The notes below the pieces were generated by a model. The model worked only from the letters and a program-made list of their open reading frames with translations, searched no databases and was not told the origin of the DNA. A DNA stretch of 64,000 bases, taken from assembly GCF_008710155.1 (NCBI RefSeq), contig NZ_VYPZ01000016.1:1-64000 (forward strand). Reading direction: 5' to 3'. Shown here piece after piece: positions 9,469 through 18,442 of the stretch. A program made the position numbers and the translations under genes. The stretch comes from Sphingobium limneticum (lineage in GTDB: Bacteria; Pseudomonadota; Alphaproteobacteria; Sphingomonadales; Sphingomonadaceae). The first letter of the stretch is position 1. Each line of letters opens with the position of its first letter.

Positions 9469-9947
9469 AACTCTACTCCAACGGGATTGGCGTCTGATGC
9501 CGATTGGAGCCGATAGACCCGACATGAAAAGAGCGAACACACCGGCGTAGGGCCCGCGGCGGCAATGGCGTACAAATCGGCGGGCTCGTTCTGGTTGTCC
9601 CTTGGCCCTAGTCATGCGCAGGACGCAGTCCGTCGAGCGGAGCGACGACGTCAACAAACTGCCGGCGCAGGCTTGCCAGTCCGATTGCCAGAGCCAGGTC
9701 TTGCCAATCCGAAAGGCCGCGTATCGTGCGTAGATCAATAAATTGAAGTGAAGAAGCAGTCGCCCTTAATCCTGCGCCAGCTTAACTGCTCAATCTTGAA
9801 CTCCCGACCGAAGTTGCATCGTCACCTCCCGTTCCATACAGACCGTATTTCGGTGTCGACCACAGCAGCGTCTCCTCAGTCAAGGCGCCGTTATGGTAAT
9901 TCGGTAACTACCCCAAAGGCGACACCAGGGCATGACAGGCGGAGGGA
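9469..9947. other. 479-bp gap without a recognisable gene
   Basis: Between alpA and the efflux gene cluster I see no frame with a credible start, ribosome site and protein-like composition. The stretch must hold the alpA promoter (minus strand). No clear inverted repeat or terminator stood out. Confidence 0.5.
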
Positions 9948-11444
9948 TCACTGATTTGTTCCGATAGACGTGGTCGAGGAATCCGTTGCCAATCCTTGAT
10001 AGGTCGATTCCTGCCACCCGAGTCCGAGTGATTTTTGGATGGCGATATAACTTGCCGTAAGAGCCGCAACCGCACTTTGAAGGTTTGATGCAGCAAGCAC
10101 TTTCTGACGACCGGACTCGAGTGCGTCACTGCGGGAAATCACCTGTCGCTGGAAGCGTTGTTGTGTCAAAATGTCTGACTCGTCAGCCGATCGCTTGATC
10201 TCGGCGAGCGCTGCCACATTGCGACGTTGCTGTGCAAAGCGCGCGAGCGAATTCTCGGCGTCCTGGAACGCACCTAGAACGACCTGTCGATACTGTGCCT
10301 CAGCTTCGTCTCGTCCAGCGCGCGCTTGCGTTATCTGGGCCGAAGTTCGTCCAAAATCGAGCAACCCCCATTGTAGCTGGGGCACGGCAATGTTGGAGAT
10401 ATTTCCCAGATCGACCAGGTCTCCGACAGACGTTCCGCCGATGCCTAGGATCCCCATAAAGCTGATCTTGGGAAAACGCGCTGCTTCAGCGACGCCAATC
10501 CGGGCGGTCGTGGCCGCCAGATTGCGCTCGGCGGCGCGTATGTCGGGTCGACGGCGAAGTAGAGAGGCGGGATCGCCGATGGCGACGACCTGTGGTGGCA
10601 AGGGGACGTCACGCGGGATAGCCAGCAAGGAATCGAGCCTCCCTGGCGCCTCCCCTGCAAGCACGGCGAGCGCATTGAGATAAATTCCGATCTCCGCCTC
10701 AGCCGTAGCGAGATCGCCGTTGGTAGCCTGAATGGCGCGGTTCGCCTGACCAATGGCAAAGGCCGGCACCGTGCCCTGCTGAAAGCGTTGCCGAGCGAGG
10801 CCTAGCTGCTGCTTCTGCAGGTCCAGCCCCCCACGAAGTGCAGCGGCGCGCTGCTGCCGGTCCCGCAGATTCGTATAACTTTGCGCAACGTCGGCTGCGA
10901 GTTGAACGTGTGCATCTGCCGCGTTGTAGGACGCCGCTGCGGCTAGTGCGTTAGCGGATTCTATTTTTCGGATCTGGCCTCCCGCAAAATCGATTTCCCA
11001 ATTTGCGTTCAGGCCGAGATTGAAAAACTGGAGAGAGGAATCCGCGTCCTGGGAAGGGGGCGTTGCGCCGTTCCCCTGAGCTGACTGCAGATCGATCCCG
11101 GGAAGGTCGGCGAAGATTCCGGTCGCTTGTGCCCCAGCTTTCGGAAAGCGGTTAGCGCGCTCCTGGCGCACGGATGCACGCGCCTGACGGAGTCGCGCCT
11201 GGGCGACATCGATCGACGGATTCGCTGCAAGTGCGCGTTGCTCAAGCTCGTTCAGGACCGGATCTTGAAGGGCCGTCCACCACTCAGCAACTGCGGGGTC
11301 ATTGGTGCTCGTACTCGCGGTCTGGCGCACGAACTTGGATTGGGGGGCGGCGCGATCCAACCCCGGCGGTCCGGCGTAGTCCGGGCCAACGACACATCCG
11401 CCGAGCAGCAAGGGGGCGAGAACGAGACCTCTGAAGTTTATCAT
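9948..11444 (-). CDS. Outer-membrane efflux lipoprotein (OMF, NodT family)
   Basis: This encodes 498 residues. A lipoprotein signal peptide ends in the lipobox LLGGC (acylated Cys about 16), followed by VVGPDY, the usual start of mature NodT-type factors. Two OEP (TolC-like) repeats follow, with long Ala/Gln-rich helices. It forms the outer-membrane channel of a tripartite exporter. It is the last gene of an emrA-emrB-OMF operon and starts 7 bp after the emrB stop. The substrate is unknown. EmrAB pumps usually export hydrophobic acids, uncouplers or aromatics. Confidence 0.9.
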   Translation of the reverse strand: MINFRGLVLAPLLLGGCVVGPDYAGPPGLDRAAPQSKFVRQTASTSTNDPAVAEWWTALQDPVLNELEQRALAANPSIDVAQARLRQARASVRQERANRFPKAGAQATGIFADLPGIDLQSAQGNGATPPSQDADSSLQFFNLGLNANWEIDFAGGQIRKIESANALAAAASYNAADAHVQLAADVAQSYTNLRDRQQRAAALRGGLDLQKQQLGLARQRFQQGTVPAFAIGQANRAIQATNGDLATAEAEIGIYLNALAVLAGEAPGRLDSLLAIPRDVPLPPQVVAIGDPASLLRRRPDIRAAERNLAATTARIGVAEAARFPKISFMGILGIGGTSVGDLVDLGNISNIAVPQLQWGLLDFGRTSAQITQARAGRDEAEAQYRQVVLGAFQDAENSLARFAQQRRNVAALAEIKRSADESDILTQQRFQRQVISRSDALESGRQKVLAASNLQSAVAALTASYIAIQKSLGLGWQESTYQGLATDSSTTSIGTNQ

Positions 11445-11451
11445 CGCAGCC

Positions 11452-13007
11452 TCAATGCATCGCCATGGACTGCCCTTTAGGCAGCGGGCGCAGGAACAAA
11501 ACGAGTGGAAGCGTGGCTAGTGTCGCAAGCGCCATCGCCAGGAAAATGTCATTGTACGTCATGATGAAGGCCTGCTGCTGAATGGTCCCGGCAAGCGACT
11601 GAAGGGCGGCGTCCATCTGGCCGAACGTCCTGGTCATGCCGGCGAGATAATCCTGCAACCTTGGGTCGTTTGCCCAAAGGGTCTCTTCCATCCGTCGGCT
11701 ATGGAGCGACATTCGCTGGTCCTGAAAGGAGGCCAGGGCGGCCAAAGCGAACGACCCGCCGAGATTTCGTGCGGCATTGAAGATGCCTGATGCATCACCG
11801 GCATCCTTCTTGCTGACCGAAGCGATAGTGGCCTGGTTCAGGAACAGCATGGTGAGGATCATGCCGACACCACGCAGTAACTGTCCGGCGGTAAAGGCTT
11901 CTCCGGCAGATTCCGCGGTGAGGCTGGTGTTGACGAGGCAGCTGGCGGCCATGAGCGCAAGGCCTGTGCCAACGGCGATCCTGATATCGACGACGCGGAT
12001 AAGCAGCGGGATGACGGGCATCAGTAGGAAGGCAGGCACACCCATGAGGAAATCACCTGACCCGTCTCAAGGGCGTTATAGTTAGCGATCAGCGCGAGGA
12101 ATTGCGGGATGACGAAGGTCGAGCCGTACATCACCATGCCCAGCGCCAGCGCCATGACGACGACGCTGCCGAATTGTCGATTCATCACGATCCGCAGCTT
12201 AAGCACAGGCTTGGCGGCCCTGAATTGTCCGATACCCAGCATGACAAAACCAATCAGGGTCATGATCGTCAGCCGGACGATGTACGTCGATTCAAACCAT
12301 TCTTCACGGTGCCCTTCCTCAAGCACGACCGTCAGTCCTCCCAGGCCGAGGATCATGCCGACGATCCCGAACCAGTCCGCCTCGCGGAAATAGACCCAGT
12401 TCGTTTTCTCGTGCGGCAGGCCGAGCAGCAGCAGCAGCAAGAGCAGACCGCAGACCGGCACGTTGACGAAGAAGGCATAATGCCAGCTCAGATTTTCCGT
12501 GAGCCAGCCTCCGAGCAGGGGGCCAAGAACCGGACCCAGAATGACGGTCATTCCAAAAAGGGCCATGCCGATCGGCTGTTGCGATGGCGGGAGGCGCTTT
12601 GCGACGATCGTCATCGCTGTCGGGATGAGCACGCCGCCCGTGAACCCCTGACCCGCCCTTCCGACGATCATTGTCATCAGATCCGTAGCCGTGCCGCACA
12701 GGACCGAGAATCCTGTAAAAGAGGTCACCGAGATGAGGAGAAGTGTCCTCAACCCTAAAAGCCGTTCCAGCCACGCGCTCAGCGGTATGATGATGATCTC
12801 GGCAACGAGAAAAGCCGTGGCGATCCACGTTCCTTCCGTGCCGGTCGCTCCGATCTCCCCTTGGATAGTCGGCAGCGCCGAGTTGACGATCGAGATGTCG
12901 AGTGTCGCGAGCAGCGCGCCCAGCGCGCCGGCCGCGACCGCGATCCAGGCCGTCGAGTCGGCTCGCTCGGCGCGTAACGTCCCCGCAGATGCAGCAACCG
13001 TCGCCAC
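11452..13007 (-). pseudogene. emrB: EmrB-like DHA2 MFS exporter, split by a one-base frameshift
   Basis: Two frames together encode a complete 14-helix DHA2 transporter. The first (13007 to 12021) covers motif TLDISIVNSALPTIQGE through helix 10 and ends in ETGQVISSWVCLPSY. The second frame resumes as LMGVPAFLLMPVIP and runs to 11452. Homologues read ...GQVISLMGVP..., so one C is missing near 12048 (tcctc instead of tccctc). The remainder has no other lesion, which means either a very recent mutation or a sequencing error in a C run. If the shift is real, the pump lacks its last four helices and the operon is dead. Confidence 0.85.
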
Positions 13008-13009
13008 GC

Positions 13010-14158
13010 TCAGCGCTTCCGACTTACGGCCTGCCGGATTCTCTCCAGGTCGCCTTTCGCCGAACGGGTATCGACAGTAATGCCGACCGACATTCCGGGA
13101 ACCAGAAGGGGCCTGACTTCGGGCGGCGCATCGATCGCGATACGGACGGGCACGCGCTGAACGATCTTCGTGAAGTTGCCGGTCGCGTTTTGCGGCGGGA
13201 GCACGGAGAACTGGGCACCTGTGCCCGGTGCGAAGCTGGCAACCCGCCCTTTCAGCTCGACCCCGGGGAGCGCGTCGACGTCGATGCTGACGGGCTGGCC
13301 GACTCGCATGAGACCTAGCTGCGTCTCTTTAAAATTGGCCTCGATGAAGAGGCGCTCCACCGGCACCAGCGTCATCAGGCGCGTTCCGGGCTGTACGAAC
13401 TGCCCTACCCGGACAGCGAGATCGCCGACGCGACCATCGATCGCTGCCTTGAGCAACGTCGATTCGGTGTTCACACGCGCGGCGGAGAGCTGAGCGCGAG
13501 CGGCTTCGGCTTGCGATTGCGCCTGTCGTACCTGCGCACCAAGCGTGCCAACGCGCCTTTCTGCTGCGGTAAGGCCGGCCTGAGCAGCATTGGCGCGCTC
13601 ATCTGCCTGTCGTGCCTGCGTCTGAAGCTGAGCAAATCGCTCGCCTGGCTCTGCGCCAGACGCCGCCAGCGGCTGATAGCGCGCAACCTGCTGCCGCGCG
13701 AAGGCGGCCTCGGCGCGCGCCGAGGCCGCCTGAGCACGCGCCTGGACGATTGTCGCCTGCTGTTCAGCGATCTGCGAACGGCTCGTCTCGACCGCAGCTT
13801 TCGCTGTGTCGATCTGGCTGGTGATCTGCTCGCTTTGGGCTCGATATTCGCGAGGGTCCAGTTCTGCCAACTGCTGCCCTTTGCGGACCGCTTGGTTCGC
13901 GCTGACAAACACGCGCTCGACATATCCGGCAACTTTCGGGGCCACCACGACAGAGTCCGCCGCCACATAAGCGTTGTCGGTTTTCTGCATGAACTTGCCG
14001 CGGTTCTGATGGTCAAAATACCATACCAACCCCGCTCCCACGATCGCGATCGCGACAATCAATAGCGCCAACCGAACCCGTACCGACTTGAGCGGACCGG
14101 CGGGCCGCTCACCGACATCGTCATGGTCGCCTGAACCGACTGGGGGATCTTCCACCAT
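13010..14158 (-). CDS. emrA: EmrA/HlyD-type membrane fusion protein
   Basis: This encodes 382 residues from ATG 14158; an ATG five codons upstream is also open. One N-terminal membrane helix (about 27-46) is followed by the EmrA signature TDNAYVAADSV. A biotinyl-lipoyl half-motif, a long Ala/Gln/Arg-rich alpha hairpin (about 100-215) and beta-barrel domains (LFIEANFKETQL) come next. It bridges EmrB in the inner membrane and the NodT channel in the outer membrane. The emrB start follows its stop by 2 bp. A marR gene is divergent upstream, the usual control arrangement for emr operons. Confidence 0.92.
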   Translation of the reverse strand: MVEDPPVGSGDHDDVGERPAGPLKSVRVRLALLIVAIAIVGAGLVWYFDHQNRGKFMQKTDNAYVAADSVVVAPKVAGYVERVFVSANQAVRKGQQLAELDPREYRAQSEQITSQIDTAKAAVETSRSQIAEQQATIVQARAQAASARAEAAFARQQVARYQPLAASGAEPGERFAQLQTQARQADERANAAQAGLTAAERRVGTLGAQVRQAQSQAEAARAQLSAARVNTESTLLKAAIDGRVGDLAVRVGQFVQPGTRLMTLVPVERLFIEANFKETQLGLMRVGQPVSIDVDALPGVELKGRVASFAPGTGAQFSVLPPQNATGNFTKIVQRVPVRIAIDAPPEVRPLLVPGMSVGITVDTRSAKGDLERIRQAVSRKR

Positions 14159-14235
14159 TCTATTCCCGATCAACTATCGATTCAAAGAACCGGGGGACTT
14201 GCCACGGCGGCCGAGCTTCGGCAATACCACATTAT
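14159..14235. promoter_or_regulatory. Divergent promoter region, emrA / marR
   Basis: This 77-bp spacer between the minus-strand efflux operon and the plus-strand marR gene must hold both promoters and, by analogy with emrRAB, the MarR operator. An AT-richer patch (ACCACATTATATGG) directly precedes the marR ATG. I could not define a clean palindrome. Confidence 0.45.
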
Positions 14236-14730
14236 ATGGAACCTCACCAATCGGGTATACGTGGGATCGCAACCACCTTCGGCTGGACCTGGTACAGGAT
14301 GCGGCGACTGATCGACGCCTATCTTGCCTGTCAGGGTGCATCGATGGCCCAACTAAAACTGCTCGCGTATCTCGCGGAACAACCGCGCCGCTCCACCGAC
14401 ATTGCGAGCTTTTTCGATCAGGCGCCCCGCACTGTCACCCAGGCGATCGACGCGCTCGAACAAAATGGTCTCGTGTCACGATCGCCTGCTCCGGACGATC
14501 GCCGGTCCAAACTGGTGCAGATCACAGACGCCGGCCGGGCCACGTTGGGACTGGCCATGCCGCTCTACGACGACATCGTGGGGCAGACCTTCGGAAGCCT
14601 GACAGCGGATGAACTCGAGGGCCTCGACGCGGCGATCAAGCATTTGAACCGGCTCGTCGACCATCTGGAGACGAAGGCCAGCGTTCCCGAGACCCAAGTT
14701 CCCGCCCCGAAAAGCCGGGCGCATGATTGA
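14236..14730 (+). CDS. MarR-family transcriptional regulator
   Basis: This encodes 164 residues. A winged helix-turn-helix occupies about residues 30-105: STDIASFF, PRTVTQAIDALEQNGLV and the wing motif PDDRRSKLVQITDAG, whose DxRSKxxxLT pattern is the MarR signature. C-terminal helices form the dimer interface. It is most likely the ligand-released repressor of the divergent emrA-emrB-OMF operon. No convincing Shine-Dalgarno precedes ATG 14236, so translation may be weak or leaderless. It overlaps the next gene by 8 bp. Confidence 0.9.
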   Translation: MEPHQSGIRGIATTFGWTWYRMRRLIDAYLACQGASMAQLKLLAYLAEQPRRSTDIASFFDQAPRTVTQAIDALEQNGLVSRSPAPDDRRSKLVQITDAGRATLGLAMPLYDDIVGQTFGSLTADELEGLDAAIKHLNRLVDHLETKASVPETQVPAPKSRAHD

Positions 14731-16336
14731 TCGAGCTCCTACCGATGAAGCCGATACGACTGCTCTAAAAGAAAGGGAGCGGTTCGCACAGATTCTCGTC
14801 CTGTTCGGGCGGCACGGTCTCAAGGGGCTGGCCGCTCGGCTGGGTCTGGGGGTGGGGGGGGACGAGCCGCTTGAAGATACCCGGCCGGAAGCGATTGTCG
14901 CGCTTTTGCGGGATATCGGTCCTGTCGCGGTCAAATTCGGACAGATCCTCGCGATGCGAAGCGACCTTCTGGAGCCGGCATGGGTCGATGCACTTTCAAA
15001 ACTGCAGGACCGCGTTCCTCCGCTTCCATTCGCGGCCGTGCAACCGCTGATCGAGGAAGCGATCGGCGGCCCAATCGAAACAAGTTTCAGCCACTTTGAC
15101 ACCGAAGCGCTTGCGGCAGGCTCGATCGCTCAGGCGCATGCGGCGACGCTGCTCGACGGGCGGGACGTCATCGTCAAGATTCGCCGCCCAGGCATCGAGC
15201 GGATCGTCGATGCCGATCTTCGGCTCTTGCGAAGACTGGCCCGGGTCGCGGAGCGCCGTATCCCCGAGATCGCAAGACTGAAGCCGGACGAGCTGCTGCG
15301 CCATTTCGCCGAGAGCCTCGCCCGGGAGATGGACCTCAGCGCAGAAGCGCGCGCCAGCGACGCGATCGGTGAATATCTTAAAAACTACGGGGTTCGGACC
15401 GCGCGCTTCGATTGGGAGCTTTCGGGTAGGCGAGTGAACATCCAGGAGCGGCTCCGCGGATTTCCCGCAAGCGATCTGGATGCGGCACGCCGGAGCGATC
15501 TCGATCTGGCTGCGCTCGCCAGCACATATGCGCAAGCGATCCTGCGCATGATCATCATCAACGGTCACTTCCACGCCGATCCGCATCCCGGCAACGTCTT
15601 CTTTCTTGAAGACGGGACGCTTGGCCTGATCGATTTCGGGGCCGTGGGCACCCTCCTGCCGAGACGCCGGGAGGAACTCGTTCGGCTTGGCCTCGCGATC
15701 GCTTCGGAGGACACCGGCGGTGTCGTCGATATCCTTATGCTCTGGGCCGGTGATCCGGACGTGGACCGGGTCCGGCTTGAAGAGGCAATGGCCGAACTGA
15801 TCGACCGCTTCAGCAACGTCCTGCTCGATCAGATTGACCTCGCCGACATTTTTCAGATGGTATTCGCGATTCTGCGCGACTTTCATCTCGCGCTTCCGCC
15901 TGACCTCGCTTTAGTGCTCCGGACCTTGCTGACCGCCGAGGGGTTCGTCCGGCGCATCGATCCGGCATTCGACATTGCTCGCGAGCTTGCTCCCATAGCA
16001 AAGGAAATGATGCGGGAGCGGGCGAGCCCTGCCCGGCTGCGCGGCGAGGCGGGCAAGCTGCTCGCAGCGCTCGGACGAGCGGTTCTGTCAACGCCGAACC
16101 TCGTCGGACAGATCGAGAAGGTTGCGCGAACCGGCTCGATCACCGTCAGTATCGCGCCCAAGGACCTTGAGCGTCTACGCGGAAGAGAGCGTGCCGGCAG
16201 GGGTACTCCGCAGCTCTATCCTGCCACCCTCGCGATCTGCGCCGCGATAGTGTTTTCCTCGCAGCCTCTCCTGGCGGGACTGTTGGCTTTCGGCGCTGTT
16301 GCACTGGCCGTTTTGGAAGGTGTGAGGCGGCGATGA
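14723..16336 (+). CDS. ABC1/UbiB-family atypical kinase
   Basis: This encodes 537 residues. All ABC1 (UbiB/COQ8) signatures are present: VKFGQILAMRSDLL (KxGQ, which closes the active site), the Ala-rich loop AAGSIAQAHAA, the ATP lysine in VIVKIRRPG, HADPHPGN (catalytic loop) and LIDFGAVG (metal Asp). Two C-terminal hydrophobic helices anchor it. UbiB proteins act as ATPases or kinases that aid ubiquinone biosynthesis or extraction of lipids from the membrane. This copy is ICE-borne, coupled to marR and followed by an MCE protein, which suggests a role in lipid or quinone handling linked to efflux or solvent stress. It is probably not the housekeeping ubiB. Confidence 0.9.
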   Translation: MIDRAPTDEADTTALKERERFAQILVLFGRHGLKGLAARLGLGVGGDEPLEDTRPEAIVALLRDIGPVAVKFGQILAMRSDLLEPAWVDALSKLQDRVPPLPFAAVQPLIEEAIGGPIETSFSHFDTEALAAGSIAQAHAATLLDGRDVIVKIRRPGIERIVDADLRLLRRLARVAERRIPEIARLKPDELLRHFAESLAREMDLSAEARASDAIGEYLKNYGVRTARFDWELSGRRVNIQERLRGFPASDLDAARRSDLDLAALASTYAQAILRMIIINGHFHADPHPGNVFFLEDGTLGLIDFGAVGTLLPRRREELVRLGLAIASEDTGGVVDILMLWAGDPDVDRVRLEEAMAELIDRFSNVLLDQIDLADIFQMVFAILRDFHLALPPDLALVLRTLLTAEGFVRRIDPAFDIARELAPIAKEMMRERASPARLRGEAGKLLAALGRAVLSTPNLVGQIEKVARTGSITVSIAPKDLERLRGRERAGRGTPQLYPATLAICAAIVFSSQPLLAGLLAFGAVALAVLEGVRRR

Positions 16337-16407
16337 GCGCGGCGCACGCAGAGCTGACCGCAAAGCATCGCGCCTGGCGCGACAGGTCTCGGGATTCCTA
16401 GCTCCCG

Positions 16408-17388
16408 ATGGAAACGCATTCAAACTGGTTGAAGGTGAGCCTGATCGTGGGCCTGCTCATGGTCACTGCGATCGGATTCGCTTTGTGGCTTCTCCAGGCG
16501 AGCGATGCCAAGGGGCCGACGTACGAGATACGATTTGAACAATCCGTCGATGGCCTGCAACCGGGGTCGGCCGTGAACCTTCTCGGCGTTGCCATCGGTC
16601 GCATAACTGAGATCAAGGTTCAGCCCAAAAATCCAGATTTCGTGACCGTGCGGTTCGTGCTGACCAGTGACACGATTCTTCATCGAGGTGTGACAGCATC
16701 GATCGAACGGTCGTTATTTGATGGATCGGCAAAACTGAGCCTGAGCGGCGACAACAATCGCAACCCGGTGCTCGCGGCCCGAGAGGGGCAGCAGTTCCCG
16801 ATCGTACCAGCAAAGGGCGGAGGACTCTTGGGCGGCGGTGGTCCAGCAGACCTCATTGCGAAGGTTTCGTCGAACGCTGAAAGCGTGTCTAAAAAGCTCG
16901 ATCCCGTTGGTTTGCGTTCGATAGAGAAGCGTCTCGACGAACTCGCGCGCAACTCGCAGAGCTGGACTGGCAAAGTCGGTCAAGTGGCGGGACGGTTGCC
17001 ACAGACGGACAGGCTCGATGCTTTTGCAAAGCAGATCGCCAATACAGGGGATGGTGCAACGAGACTTCGCCGACGCATTGAAGCGTCACGTGGAGGATTT
17101 CGTGAGCGTATTTCTAGGTCGCTGGACTCGGCTGACAAATCAGCCGTGTCTTTTGGGCAGTCGGTTTCGCGCGCACGACCTCGGATGAGGCAGTTGGAAG
17201 CGGATGCCCGCCAGGTCACTGAGACCGTTCGATCGCTCCGGGGACCAGTCGGTCGTGCCGGCGATGTCGCCAAGAGAATCGAACAGGGGGGCTTGGGATC
17301 GACCAAATTGCCTGATTTCAAACCCTCGCCTGCTGGTCAACCAAGCGAGATCGAGACTCCTGCGGCGAAAAATGGATCGAAGCCATGA
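16408..17388 (+). CDS. MCE/MlaD-domain lipid-transport protein
   Basis: This encodes 326 residues. One N-terminal membrane helix (about 9-30) is followed by an MCE/MlaD domain (about 37-115: YEIRFEQSVDGLQPGSAVNLLGVAIGRI). A predicted helical region (about 150-290) and a Pro-rich tail follow. MlaD-type proteins form hexameric periplasmic rings that carry phospholipids or hydrophobic compounds as part of an ABC importer. The ATPase and permease partners are not next to it, so it may use the host's Mla proteins. It lies 71 bp behind the UbiB-like gene on the same strand and probably shares its transcript. Confidence 0.85.
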   Translation: METHSNWLKVSLIVGLLMVTAIGFALWLLQASDAKGPTYEIRFEQSVDGLQPGSAVNLLGVAIGRITEIKVQPKNPDFVTVRFVLTSDTILHRGVTASIERSLFDGSAKLSLSGDNNRNPVLAAREGQQFPIVPAKGGGLLGGGGPADLIAKVSSNAESVSKKLDPVGLRSIEKRLDELARNSQSWTGKVGQVAGRLPQTDRLDAFAKQIANTGDGATRLRRRIEASRGGFRERISRSLDSADKSAVSFGQSVSRARPRMRQLEADARQVTETVRSLRGPVGRAGDVAKRIEQGGLGSTKLPDFKPSPAGQPSEIETPAAKNGSKP

Positions 17389-17496
17389 ACAGCGTGTGCC
17401 GATCCCCGGCACGGTTTTGCTGGCGAGTGGTTCGACCCGGGATCGATGCGAGAAGGTGCTATTCCCGAACAACGGCAGCAACCATCGGAGTGATCG

Positions 17497-17667
17497 ATGC
17501 CGAATACCGACCCAAAAGACAAAGCGGCGACACTCATCGCTGCGCTGCTCGTCCTCCTTGCGGAAGCCGATGCGTTCGGATTCACGCTACCGGCGATACA
17601 ATTCGAAGCTGCGATCACAGCGTTGAGTGGGATTGGCGGCGTGGCTCAAATATCGACCAAAGGCTGA
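17497..17667 (+). CDS. Small 56-residue hypothetical protein
   Basis: The ATG at 17497 follows a CGGAG by about 8 bases and opens a 56-codon frame. The protein begins MPNTDPKDKAATL and then has a hydrophobic helix IAALLVLLAEADAFGF, followed by LPAIQFEAAITAL. Composition and a plausible ribosome site support a real gene. It lies between the MCE gene and the sigma factor. A longer overlapping frame here (17385-17798) is Arg/Cys rich and not protein-like. No function can be given. Confidence 0.5.
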   Translation: MPNTDPKDKAATLIAALLVLLAEADAFGFTLPAIQFEAAITALSGIGGVAQISTKG

Positions 17668-17803
17668 CTCGACGGCATCCCGCGTCGATGCGTTTGCCCA
17701 GTCCGACCTCCTCTAAAAGGCCACAGAATAATGGGATCGCGTCGGCTTTCGTGGTTGGAGCGGTCTTCTCATCCAATTTGCATATTCTGCAAAGGTGACG
17801 AGG

Positions 17804-18442
17804 ATGACACTTCCCGCCGCCATTGATCAGACTGATCCGTTTATAAGCCAGCGCGGTTTTAGCCATGCTGTGCGCAGGGTGATGCCAAACCTGCGGATTT
17901 ATGCGCGTCGACTGACGCGTAACGAGGCAGATACCGATGACCTCGTTCAGGATACATTGGTGCGCGCCTGGGCCGCGCGAGAGCGTTTCGAGATCGGGAC
18001 GAACCTTAAGGCTTGGCTTATGCGGATCGCACGGAACAGCTTCCTGTCTGGGAAGCGAAAGGATCGGCGCTCGGTATCGTGGGATCCGGCAATCGCAGAA
18101 CGTCTTTTAATTGCCCCTGCCACGCAGGACGAAGGGATTTTCTCCAGTGAACTCAACCAAGCCGTGTCGTCGCTTTCTGATGGACAACGCGTAGCCTTCG
18201 AGCTGGTGACACGAGACGGGCTGACATTCGAGGAAGCCGCGGATCGTCTCGGCGTACCGCTTGGCACCGTTAAAAGTCGCGTATCGCGAGCCCGTCGGGT
18301 GCTCGTTGACGGCTTTGAAACCGATCCGCCTCTCCCGGTCCAGCTACCAATGCTCCCCGCGCCCGCGTGCGAAGCTCCTGAAACAAGCGATGCGAAAATA
18401 TACCGAAACTGGAAAAGATCCGGTTCGAGAACAATAGGATGA
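17804..18442 (+). CDS. ECF-type sigma-70 family sigma factor
   Basis: This encodes 212 residues from ATG 17804; a GTG three codons upstream is also possible. Region 2 (about 25-95) includes DTDDLVQDTLVRAWA and TNLKAWLMRIARN. Region 4 (about 125-180) includes FEEAADRLGVPLGTVKSRVSRAR. The fold is that of RpoE/EcfG-like ECF sigma factors, which redirect RNA polymerase under stress. No anti-sigma gene (NepR or zinc-binding ASF) is adjacent, which is odd for the class. The stop overlaps the start of the hydrolase gene (ATGA), so the two are coupled. It may drive this cargo operon, but no target promoter could be identified. Confidence 0.88.
   Translation: MTLPAAIDQTDPFISQRGFSHAVRRVMPNLRIYARRLTRNEADTDDLVQDTLVRAWAARERFEIGTNLKAWLMRIARNSFLSGKRKDRRSVSWDPAIAERLLIAPATQDEGIFSSELNQAVSSLSDGQRVAFELVTRDGLTFEEAADRLGVPLGTVKSRVSRARRVLVDGFETDPPLPVQLPMLPAPACEAPETSDAKIYRNWKRSGSRTIG

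Noticed and set aside
9748..9954. 68-codon frame in the gap before the efflux operon
   Set aside because: No domain, unusual composition, and it runs into the 3' end of the OMF gene.
17385..17798. 137-codon frame between the MCE gene and the sigma factor
   Set aside because: Arg/Cys/Ser-rich product without a domain; a better supported 56-codon gene overlaps it.
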